This document shows positions 1 through 6,578 of a stretch of 19,840 nt of DNA, piece by piece. The notes under the pieces are model-generated. The model was not told the origin of the DNA. It searched no databases and saw nothing but the letters and a program-made list of their open reading frames with translations. Every line of letters starts with the position of its first letter. Position 1 is the stretch's first letter. The position numbers were made by a program, and so were the translations under genes. This DNA is from Rhodothermaceae bacterium (lineage in GTDB: Bacteria; Bacteroidota; Rhodothermia; Rhodothermales; Rubricoccaceae), in contig JABDIZ010000154.1 of assembly GCA_013003465.1 (NCBI GenBank), forward strand, positions 1 to 19,840, read 5' to 3'.

Positions 1-1047
1 CCCGATGGATTGCCAGCCGGGGGGCTCTTGCTCCGTCCGCTCGATGCCACGCTGGCCGAAGAGATGCGGGGCACCCGCGAGGCCTTCATCCGGGCCACTT
101 GGACCGTGTCCGGGCTGGCAGCGCTCCTCGCGCTCTTGCTCGGCGCCCTCTTCACCTGGCGGCTGGTTACGCCGCTGCGCCGGATGACCCGACGCGTGGA
201 AACGCTCGGCGCGGGCGACTACGCCGGACGGCTACCCGAGGCCGGGCGTGACGAACTCGGCCGCTTGTCTAGTGCCATCAACGACATGGCGGCCCAGGTC
301 GAGGCCAGCATCGATGCTCTGCGCACGACGGATCGAATGCGCCGCGAACTCGTCGCCAACGTAGGGCACGATCTGCGCACGCCACTCGCCGCGCTCCACG
401 GCTACCTCGATGAGGCCGCCCGGTTCGCCTCGGAAGGACGGGAAGCCGAAGCCGCGGAGGCGGTCGCCGTAGCGCGGCGCCAGAGCCAGCAAATGGCTCG
501 CCTCGTGGCCGATCTCTTCGAACTGAGTAAGCTGGAGCAGGCCGCCATGGACGAAGGGGTGGCGCCACTCCAACGAGGACCCGTGCCGCTCGCGGAATTG
601 CTTCAGGACGCGGCGCGTAGTCATCGCCATGCGTTCGTCGAAGCGGGTATCGCGTTCGAGGTCGAGCTTCCCGCGGGGCTACCTGTGATCCACGCCGATG
701 GCGCGCGGCTGCTTCGCGTGCTCGACAACCTGCTCGCTAACGCGCGGCGGCATACGCCTGAGGGCGGAACGGTTCGTCTCCACGCGGAGGTGAGCGACGC
801 GACCGTTCGGGTTCATGTCACCGATACGGGCGAGGGCATCGCGCCGGAGGTGCTGCCGTCCGTGTTTGAGCGGTACTACCAGGGCACCTCGGCGCGGACC
901 CGGAGCGCGGAAGGCGGCGGCACAGGGCTTGGGCTGGCCATCAGCCGCGCCATCGCTCGTGCCCACGGCGGCGACCTAACAGCAGAAAGCATGATAGGGC
1001 AGGGGAGCACGTTCACGCTCATGCTGCCGATCAATCTAGCCGCTTAA
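1..1047 (+). CDS. Sensor histidine kinase (5' end outside the window)
   Basis: Membrane-bound two-component sensor kinase that autophosphorylates on His and passes phosphate to a response regulator, probably encoded just upstream. The frame is open from base 1, so the start and the first membrane segment plus sensor region lie outside. Residues counted from the TTG at position 10: a hydrophobic transmembrane helix (about 32-52), HAMP linker (about 50-103), HisKA H-box with phospho-acceptor H120 in NVGHDLRTPL, then an HATPase_c domain with N-box (LDNLLANARRH), G1 (DTGEGI) and G2 (GGTGLGLAI). All catalytic motifs are intact, and the C-terminus is complete. The domain order matches BaeS/PhoR-type kinases; the signal sensed cannot be told. 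Its tail overlaps the convergent acetyltransferase gene by 17 bp. Confidence 0.93.
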   Translation, partial: PDGLPAGGLLLRPLDATLAEEMRGTREAFIRATWTVSGLAALLALLLGALFTWRLVTPLRRMTRRVETLGAGDYAGRLPEAGRDELGRLSSAINDMAAQVEASIDALRTTDRMRRELVANVGHDLRTPLAALHGYLDEAARFASEGREAEAAEAVAVARRQSQQMARLVADLFELSKLEQAAMDEGVAPLQRGPVPLAELLQDAARSHRHAFVEAGIAFEVELPAGLPVIHADGARLLRVLDNLLANARRHTPEGGTVRLHAEVSDATVRVHVTDTGEGIAPEVLPSVFERYYQGTSARTRSAEGGGTGLGLAISRAIARAHGGDLTAESMIGQGSTFTLMLPINLAA

Positions 1048-1480
1048 GGAATTGCACGATGCGGAAGGTCTCCTGAAAGCCGAGTGCATGATGCGCTGCA
1101 ATGCTGCCTTCATTCGAGAGCTCCGCATCGCTGGCTAGCTCGTTCAGGCCGTGCGTGCGTGTCCACTGCTCGCCTGCCTCGATCAACCGCCGCCCTACGC
1201 CGCGCCCTTGCCAGGCAGGCTCCACGTACCAGCCTTCCAGGTAGCCCACGCGGTCTTCCGTCGAGCCTTCGACGCGCGCTCGGATCGAGAGCTCTGCGAA
1301 CCCGATGAGGCCCTGCTCGGTCTCGGCCATGAGGACTGTGGTATCGTCGCCGCGCATCAGGTGGCGGGCGATCTCATAGGCGTGCATGGCGTCCTCGCAA
1401 TCCGGCCAGAGGGCGCGACGGAGACGGTGCCAGGCGGCGCGCTCCTCGGGATCGGCGGGGCGTAGCGGGCGAATGGTCAT
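1031..1480 (-). CDS. GNAT N-acetyltransferase, AAC(6')-I-like
   Basis: Acetyl-CoA-dependent N-acetyltransferase of 149 aa, the usual size of a single-domain GNAT. The start at 1480 (MTIRPLRPAD) is chosen over an in-frame ATG 24 codons upstream, because the extra residues do not look like family sequence. The N-terminal pattern RRALWPD and the stretch YLEGWYVEPAWQGRGVGRRL, with the acetyl-CoA pyrophosphate loop Q91-G-R-G-V-G96, followed by ELASD and HHALGFQET, resemble the AAC(6')-I aminoglycoside 6'-acetyltransferases as I remember them. Chromosomal members of this family may have other natural amine substrates, so resistance is possible but not shown. It is convergent with the histidine kinase and divergent from the peptidase gene starting at 1591. 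Confidence 0.87.
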   Translation of the reverse strand: MTIRPLRPADPEERAAWHRLRRALWPDCEDAMHAYEIARHLMRGDDTTVLMAETEQGLIGFAELSIRARVEGSTEDRVGYLEGWYVEPAWQGRGVGRRLIEAGEQWTRTHGLNELASDAELSNEGSIAAHHALGFQETFRIVQFLKRLD

Positions 1481-1590
1481 GGCAGCGACGGGCGTGGGGA
1501 TTCCGAAGTCTACGGACCCGGTGGGGCTTCGGTGCGTACTTTTTAGCACCACGCGTTGTTTGCACTCTTCCCCACGCCACCCGCCCTCCC

Positions 1591-3942
1591 ATGCGCCGTC
1601 TTCCTCCGTTCCTCTTCCTCACCCTCGCGCTCCTCTGGATCGTGCCGGTCGCGTCCACGCAGCCTGCCGACGGCGAGCGCGCCGAACTCACGCTCGAGAA
1701 ACTCTTCGCCTCGGGTGAGTTCTTCGGCCAGGGCTTCCGGGGCGGCAACTGGGCCGAGGAAGGCCCGGTACTCCTGTTCATCGAGGCCGACCGCGAAAGT
1801 GGAGCCACCAGCCTCGTCCGCTGGGACCTGACCACCGATGCGCGCGAGACGCTCATCGACGGCTTGCAACTGGAGAAGCCCGACGCCGACGAGGAGAGCC
1901 TCATCGGCATCGAGAGCTATGCCTATTCGGCCGACGGCTCGAAAGTGCTGCTCTACACCGACTCCGAGCGCGTCTGGCGCCTCAACACCAAGGGCTACTA
2001 TTACGTCTACGACATCGGCGCGGGCACCATCACGCCCGTCTCCGACCGCGCGGCGGGCTTTCAGATGTTTGCCAAGTTCAACCCGCAGGCCACGCAGGTC
2101 GCCTTCGTGCGCGACCGCAATCTGTTCGTCAAAGACCTTGCCTCCGGCGATGAGCGCCAGCTCACGAGCGACGGCTCCGACGGTGCCATCATCAACGGCA
2201 CCTTCGACTGGGTCTACGAGGAAGAATTCGGCCTCCGCGACGGCTTCCGCTGGAGCCCCGACGGCACGCGCCTCGCCTTCTTCCAACTCGACGAGTCGGA
2301 TACACGCGACTTTCAGATGACGGATTTCACGACGCTCTACCCGGAATATCAGAAGTTCCGCTACCCGAAGGCGGGTGAGACCAACTCGGAGGTGCGCATC
2401 GGCGTGATTGACGTGGCGACGGGCGAGACGGAGTTCTTCGACACCGACACGTGGATGGAAGGCGGCGACGAGACCGAGTACATCGCCTCGATGGGCTGGA
2501 CGCCCGAGGGCGACGACAGCCGCGTGTGGATGCTCCGCCTCAACCGCGACCAGAACGACGGGGACGTGCTCTACGGCGACCCGGAAACCATGAGCGTCAC
2601 GACCATCCTGGAGGAGTCCAGCGACGCGTACCTCGAAGTGGAAACCGGCTTCTCCGACCTCTCGACGGGGACGATCACCTACCTCGCCGACGGCGAGCAC
2701 TTCGTCTGGCGCTCCGACCGCGACGGCTTCTCGCACCTCTACCTTTACCGGAACGATGGCACCTTCGTGGATCGCATCACGGGCGGCCACTGGGATGTGA
2801 CGGACTTCCACGGCGTCGATGAGGCGACGGGGATGGTCTACTTCTCGTCAACGGCAGCGGGTTCGATGGAGCGCCACCTCTACCGGATTGGGCTGCCTGG
2901 AACGGACGCCCGGAACGCCGCGCGAGCCCCGCAGAAGATCACGGTTGCCTCGGGTTGGCACAGCGTCAACCTCTCCGGCGATTTCGAATATTTCATCGAC
3001 CGCTACTCGAACAGCACGACGCCAACGGTCACTACGCTGCACCGCATTTCTGGCGACCCCATGGCGGTGCTCGAAGACAACCAGGAACTGATCGACCGGC
3101 TCGCGGCCTACGACCTGCCGCCCGTCGAGTTCATGGAAGTGCCCGCCGCCGACGGCACGCCGCTCAACGCCTACCTCATCAAGCCGAGCGACTTCGACCC
3201 GAACCGCGCGTACCCGCTGCTGATCCACACCTACGGCGGGCCGGGCTCGCAGGAAGTGCGCAACAGCTGGGGCGGCACCGAGCGGCTCTGGCACCACTTC
3301 CTGGCTGAAGAGTACGGCATCCTCGTGGCGGGCGTGGACAACCGGGGCACCGGCGGGCGCGGGCGCGATTTCCGCACGGCGACACAGCTCAACCTGGGGC
3401 CGATAGAGGCCGAGGACCAGATCGCGGCCGCCCAGCACCTCGGCACGATGGACTTCGTGGACGCCGACCGCATGGGCATCTGGGGCTGGAGCTACGGCGG
3501 CTACCTGACGCTCCTCGCCATGACCTACGGCGACGGGCCGGAGACCTTCCACACCGGCGTGGCTGTGGCCCCCGTGACGAACTGGCGCTACTACGACACC
3601 ATCTACACCGAGCGCTATCTCTCGACGCCGCAGAAGAACGCCGCGGGCTACGACCAGGGCTCGCCCGTCACCTACGCCGAGAACCTGGCGGATCACCAGG
3701 AACTACTCATCGTCCACGGCGACGGCGACGACAACGTGCACGTCCAGAACACCATCGTGATGGCAGACGCGCTCATTGAGGCGAATAAGCAGTTCGAGTT
3801 GATGATCTACCCCGGCCGCAACCACGGCATCTACGGCGGCAACACGCGGATGCATCTGTTCACGATGCTGACGGAGTTCTTCGGGGAGCACCTCGCCCAG
3901 CCGCGCGCGATGGAGGAGACGGCCATGGGCGGCACCAACTGA
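1591..3942 (+). CDS. Secreted dipeptidyl peptidase IV-type serine peptidase (S9B)
   Basis: Exported prolyl dipeptidyl peptidase, 783 aa, expected to remove Xaa-Pro or Xaa-Ala dipeptides from peptide N-termini during protein scavenging. A signal peptide covers about residues 1-23 (MRR, hydrophobic core, VAST cleavage region); there is no lipobox cysteine. A beta-propeller domain (about 100-470) carries the DPP IV double-Glu motif DWVYEEEF at 206-213; E211/E212 correspond to the pair that binds the substrate amino terminus. The C-terminal alpha/beta hydrolase has the nucleophile S634 in GWSYGG, D713 in HGDGDDNVH and H745 in GRNHGI, a complete catalytic triad. The length is normal for the family. 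The gene appears to be a single transcription unit, ended by the hairpin at 3963-3996. Confidence 0.95.
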   Translation: MRRLPPFLFLTLALLWIVPVASTQPADGERAELTLEKLFASGEFFGQGFRGGNWAEEGPVLLFIEADRESGATSLVRWDLTTDARETLIDGLQLEKPDADEESLIGIESYAYSADGSKVLLYTDSERVWRLNTKGYYYVYDIGAGTITPVSDRAAGFQMFAKFNPQATQVAFVRDRNLFVKDLASGDERQLTSDGSDGAIINGTFDWVYEEEFGLRDGFRWSPDGTRLAFFQLDESDTRDFQMTDFTTLYPEYQKFRYPKAGETNSEVRIGVIDVATGETEFFDTDTWMEGGDETEYIASMGWTPEGDDSRVWMLRLNRDQNDGDVLYGDPETMSVTTILEESSDAYLEVETGFSDLSTGTITYLADGEHFVWRSDRDGFSHLYLYRNDGTFVDRITGGHWDVTDFHGVDEATGMVYFSSTAAGSMERHLYRIGLPGTDARNAARAPQKITVASGWHSVNLSGDFEYFIDRYSNSTTPTVTTLHRISGDPMAVLEDNQELIDRLAAYDLPPVEFMEVPAADGTPLNAYLIKPSDFDPNRAYPLLIHTYGGPGSQEVRNSWGGTERLWHHFLAEEYGILVAGVDNRGTGGRGRDFRTATQLNLGPIEAEDQIAAAQHLGTMDFVDADRMGIWGWSYGGYLTLLAMTYGDGPETFHTGVAVAPVTNWRYYDTIYTERYLSTPQKNAAGYDQGSPVTYAENLADHQELLIVHGDGDDNVHVQNTIVMADALIEANKQFELMIYPGRNHGIYGGNTRMHLFTMLTEFFGEHLAQPRAMEETAMGGTN

Positions 3943-3962
3943 TCGCCTCCTTGAAATGAACG

Positions 3963-4004
3963 ACGAGCCCGGTGCGTCCTCGCGTACCGGGCTCGTGTGT
4001 TTGG
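3963..4004 (+). terminator. Hairpin terminator after the S9B peptidase gene
   Basis: A perfect 11-bp inverted repeat, ACGAGCCCGGT (3963-3973) and ACCGGGCTCGT (3986-3996), lies 21 nt after the peptidase stop codon. The 12-nt loop can extend the stem with GCG/CGC. It is followed by GTGTTTGG rather than a long T run, so it is an imperfect intrinsic terminator. Being symmetrical, it may also serve the convergent gene that ends at 4042. Confidence 0.75.
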
Positions 4005-4041
4005 ATTCGTCGGTGCTAGAGGCGGCTGTCTTGCCTCCTAC

Positions 4042-4860
4042 TTAGCTCCCCTCGCGGAAGGTGTCCAGCCACGTCATCGTGTCGGGATGCGCGACGAAGA
4101 GGTCGAGGGCGCCTTGGATCTTGTGGTCGTGTTCGGTGGCGAGGTCGAGCCCGTCGATCACTTGAAAGAGCTGATCGAGGAGGTCGGCAGGCGTGGGGTC
4201 TGCTTCGGTCTCGGCCTGGCCGAAGCCGAGACGGGCCGTGCGGTCGAGGTAGGCAAGCCAGGTGTTTTTGTTCGTGATGGAGCCGGTGAGCCCCAGATCG
4301 GAGAGTACGTCGTCAATGGCCCCCGCCGTCTGGTTGCCCCAGATGCCGTCGATCAACACGGGACGGTCGTGGACGTGCGTGAGGCTAGCCTGCACGTACA
4401 GCACGCGCGACCGCGAGCCCGTCGAGAAGCCGACCGGTACCCCGAGATCCATGTGGAGGTGGTCGTGGTGGGCATTGTTGTAGAGGTAGTTGAGGACGAG
4501 ACCGAAATGGCGCCGGAAGACGGATTCTACAGCGAGGTAGAAGCGCGTGTCGGTGAGGTAGAAGTCGGTGACGAAGGTGCGGTCGGACCAGAAGATGGCG
4601 TCTACATCGATGGCCTGGCCTTTGCCGTGCTGGCCAGGCTTGCTCACGAACGTGCCCGCGCTCGTGAGCACCTCGGGGCGGCCGTGGGGGCACACGTCGG
4701 CAAGTTCATCGAGCGCCGCCGCGAAGGTGTCCCGGAGCGTGCGGGTCGAGAAGAAGGTGAATTGCCTCCCGCGCGAGCCGTAGGGGGCAACGGGCGGGCG
4801 GGCGTAATGGAGGGCTACGTCGGCGACGGTGTCATAGGAGACTTCGCGAGGATTCGGCAT
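4042..4860 (-). CDS. Putative LAS/M15-type metallopeptidase (extensin-like C) with peptidoglycan-binding-like tail
   Basis: Probable zinc peptidase of the LAS fold (D-Ala-D-Ala carboxypeptidase-like), 272 aa. The zinc-site pattern is H78-x6-D85 (in QHGKGQAIDVDAI) and H134-x-H136 (HHDHLHMD), as in M15 and extensin-like C-terminal domains. At about residues 165-200, the pattern LIDGIWGNQTAGAI resembles the D-G-x-x-G-x-x-T core of PG_binding_1 modules. The rest of the C-terminus (about 215-272) is unassigned. Start choice: ATG at 4860 (MPNPREV). A GTG at 4899 would add 13 residues that overlap an AT-rich, probably regulatory patch. Neither start gives a signal peptide or membrane segment, which is odd for a wall enzyme. 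The substrate is not known; a phage-type or non-classically exported endopeptidase is possible. Confidence 0.72.
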   Translation of the reverse strand: MPNPREVSYDTVADVALHYARPPVAPYGSRGRQFTFFSTRTLRDTFAAALDELADVCPHGRPEVLTSAGTFVSKPGQHGKGQAIDVDAIFWSDRTFVTDFYLTDTRFYLAVESVFRRHFGLVLNYLYNNAHHDHLHMDLGVPVGFSTGSRSRVLYVQASLTHVHDRPVLIDGIWGNQTAGAIDDVLSDLGLTGSITNKNTWLAYLDRTARLGFGQAETEADPTPADLLDQLFQVIDGLDLATEHDHKIQGALDLFVAHPDTMTWLDTFREGS

Positions 4861-4874
4861 GGGACTCCGAAGGC

Positions 4875-4905
4875 TTGTGTATCTATCGCGTAAAGACACA
4901 ATTGT
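4875..4905. promoter_or_regulatory. AT-rich inverted repeats upstream of the M15-like gene
   Basis: In an otherwise GC-rich region, TTGTGT (4875-4880) and ACACAA (4896-4901) form a 6-bp inverted repeat around a 15-nt spacer. The second arm overlaps the 8-bp palindrome ACAATTGT (4898-4905). The patch lies 15-45 nt upstream of the M15-like start and between it and the rightward ferritin-like remnant. It may be a promoter with an operator. No convincing -10/-35 or TAnnTTTG element could be fixed, so the role is inference only. Confidence 0.28.
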
Positions 4906-4919
4906 CTAGGGTGATCTAA

Positions 4920-5678
4920 CTGCCGTCCACGAAGAGAGATGACTTACGGGGCTGTGACACCCGCAACTACGGCGTCAAGCTCTTCCGTGTCACCGACCGG
5001 GCCAGTGCGCTCCGGGCCGTCGAGCAGATCATCGAGGAGGGCGAAGGCGCACCCGAACCGACGGACCGACTCACGCCCCCCGAGTCGCACTACGAAAAGC
5101 TGAAGGCGATCAAGGCGCAGCACCAGCAGATGCTGTCTGCCGACCCCGCCTTCGCGCCGTCCCGCGCCGTGGTCAAGAACCCGGTCACGCGGGAAGGACA
5201 CCGCCAGGCTGAGGAGGCCACGCGGTTGACGCATCCGTCGTCACGCGCCGTAGCGGAGTTGTTCGATACAGCCTACGAGTCGCTGCTGTTCGCCCTCGGG
5301 CGCTTCTACACACGCACCAACGAGACCGACGCCGAGATGTACGGGCTCCAACGGACAGCCTTTTTTCCGCTCATGGTGATGGCCCTCCGGCCGTTAGCGG
5401 AAGTGCTCACCCAGATGCCTGCCTTCGCTGAGGGTGGACCGGAGCGGGCGGGGCCGCCGTTCGAGTATTACCGGAGTGTCCAGTTCCTCCCGCAGAAAGA
5501 AGCGGCTTGGACGGTCATCCATGAGCGCCTGTGGGAGATGGCCGACGCTGCGCACCAACTCATCACCGATCCCGAAGTACCCGAGCGCATGGCCTTCATC
5601 GCCGAGAACCTGGAACGCATTGCCGTCAACTTCGCCGACTTCATGGTGCTGCCGCACCGTCCCCTCCGTCTTAGCTGA
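4920..5678 (+). pseudogene. 5'-truncated VioB-type ferritin-like protein (C-terminal part, frame still open)
   Basis: The frame opens after a TAA at 4917-4919 and runs unbroken to the TGA at 5676-5678. No ATG, GTG or TTG occurs in frame before the ATG at 5130, yet the codons before it read like protein: VTDRASALRAVEQIIEEGEG, then ESHYEKLKAI. These match, from memory, the middle of VioB-type ferritin-like proteins (VTDLASALRALDEIVEQGEG type). After 5130 the helical C-terminal half follows (LFDTAYESLLFALGRFY, AFFPLMVMALRPLAEVL). The family's N-terminal ferritin helices with their di-iron ligands (normally about 200 residues) are absent and not found elsewhere in the window. I infer a gene that lost its 5' half, breaking at about 4905-4965. 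Conceivably a 182-aa product still starts at 5130. It is followed 3 nt later by the next gene. Confidence 0.6.
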
Positions 5679-5681
5679 ACG

Positions 5682-6578
5682 ATGTCCGCGCTCGCACTCC
5701 ACTACGAAGGCTGGTGCCAGATCCGCCTCGCCACCAACCCTGACCCGACGGACGAGCCGCGCGGCGTCAGCGGCTACTCCTTTGCGCTCGCGGGCGAGCC
5801 CGATCTCGACCGCGCCATCCGGTTCCAGAACCCGGTCTGCCCGCGCCTCTTCGGGCCGGAGGTCGGCGTCCGTGTGACCGGCGTACAGGAAGGCGGGAGC
5901 ACGCTGGACGAGCATCCGCTCCTCGGTGCCAAGGCCGTGCTCCTCAACGAGGACGGTAAGCCCCCGGCGCATCCTCGCGATCCGCGTGGCCCGCGTTTCG
6001 AGGCGCGCGACTACATCCTTACCGACCCCGGCGACGAAGCCATCTGGCCCTACCACATTCGCCTCGAACGCGACGGCGTCGCGCTCGCCCGCAAAGCCTC
6101 GTTTGGTCCGAAGTACGAGGGCGTGCCCATCCACCGCATCCCGCACGAGGTGATTGTGCGGTACGGCGGCCCGATGAGAATCGCGTACGCCGAAGTGGCT
6201 GCCGCCACGGGAATCACTGACCCTATCGCCTACCGCACGCGTCGCCGCGAGCAGGTGAAGGCTCGCCTGCAGGAAGCCACTGATGAGGTGGAGCGGGCGG
6301 CGCTGGGGCTGCGGCTCCGCGAACTGGACCTCAGCCCGAACCCGGAGCGTGAAGAGCAGGGAGAAGGCACCGACCGGCGGACGCTCGCACTCGGGGGTAT
6401 TCAGACGCGCAACTTCCCCCTCACTGGTGAGGCCACGGTCGAAGACGCCGAGGGCATACTAGGACCGGTGGATACCGACGCACCGTGGCCGACCACATTC
6501 TGGTTCGGCGGCTGGGACTGCGACGTGCTGTGCTCCTACGTCAAGGGCGTGTTGGTCGTGCCGCTGAAGTCAGGCTGA
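5682..6578 (+). CDS. Conserved hypothetical protein, probable partner of the ferritin-like gene
   Basis: A 298-aa soluble protein of unknown function with no signal peptide and no membrane helix. The N-terminus reads LHYEGWCQIRLATNPDPTDE then PRGVSGYSFALAGEPDLDR. I have an impression of similar proteins next to VioB-type ferritin-like genes in other bacteria, but this is memory, not a search. The first half looks beta-rich; a charged helical stretch lies at about 183-215 (RRREQVKARLQEATDEVERA); a Trp/Cys-rich end (WFGGWDCDVLCSYVKG) closes the protein. ATG at 5682 is 3 nt after the preceding stop, which indicates one mRNA and probable translational coupling. The last 43 bp overlap the 3' end of the convergent kinase gene. 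No catalytic motif was recognised. Confidence 0.8.
   Translation: MSALALHYEGWCQIRLATNPDPTDEPRGVSGYSFALAGEPDLDRAIRFQNPVCPRLFGPEVGVRVTGVQEGGSTLDEHPLLGAKAVLLNEDGKPPAHPRDPRGPRFEARDYILTDPGDEAIWPYHIRLERDGVALARKASFGPKYEGVPIHRIPHEVIVRYGGPMRIAYAEVAAATGITDPIAYRTRRREQVKARLQEATDEVERAALGLRLRELDLSPNPEREEQGEGTDRRTLALGGIQTRNFPLTGEATVEDAEGILGPVDTDAPWPTTFWFGGWDCDVLCSYVKGVLVVPLKSG

Noticed and set aside
1538..1545. TACTTTTT as a -7 element for the S9B peptidase gene
   Set aside because: It is one base from TAnnTTTG, but there is no TTG at the expected -33 distance, so it is not supported as a promoter.
1543..2811. 422-codon minus-strand open frame opposite the S9B peptidase
   Set aside because: Val/Ala/Glu/Arg-rich shadow of a GC-rich gene with no domain; the opposing strand encodes a complete, motif-bearing peptidase.
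3997..4893. 298-codon plus-strand frame opposite the M15-like gene
   Set aside because: Val/Gly/Glu-rich antisense shadow. The minus strand has the ordered H-x6-D and HxH zinc motifs. The shadow would also start within the terminator hairpin.
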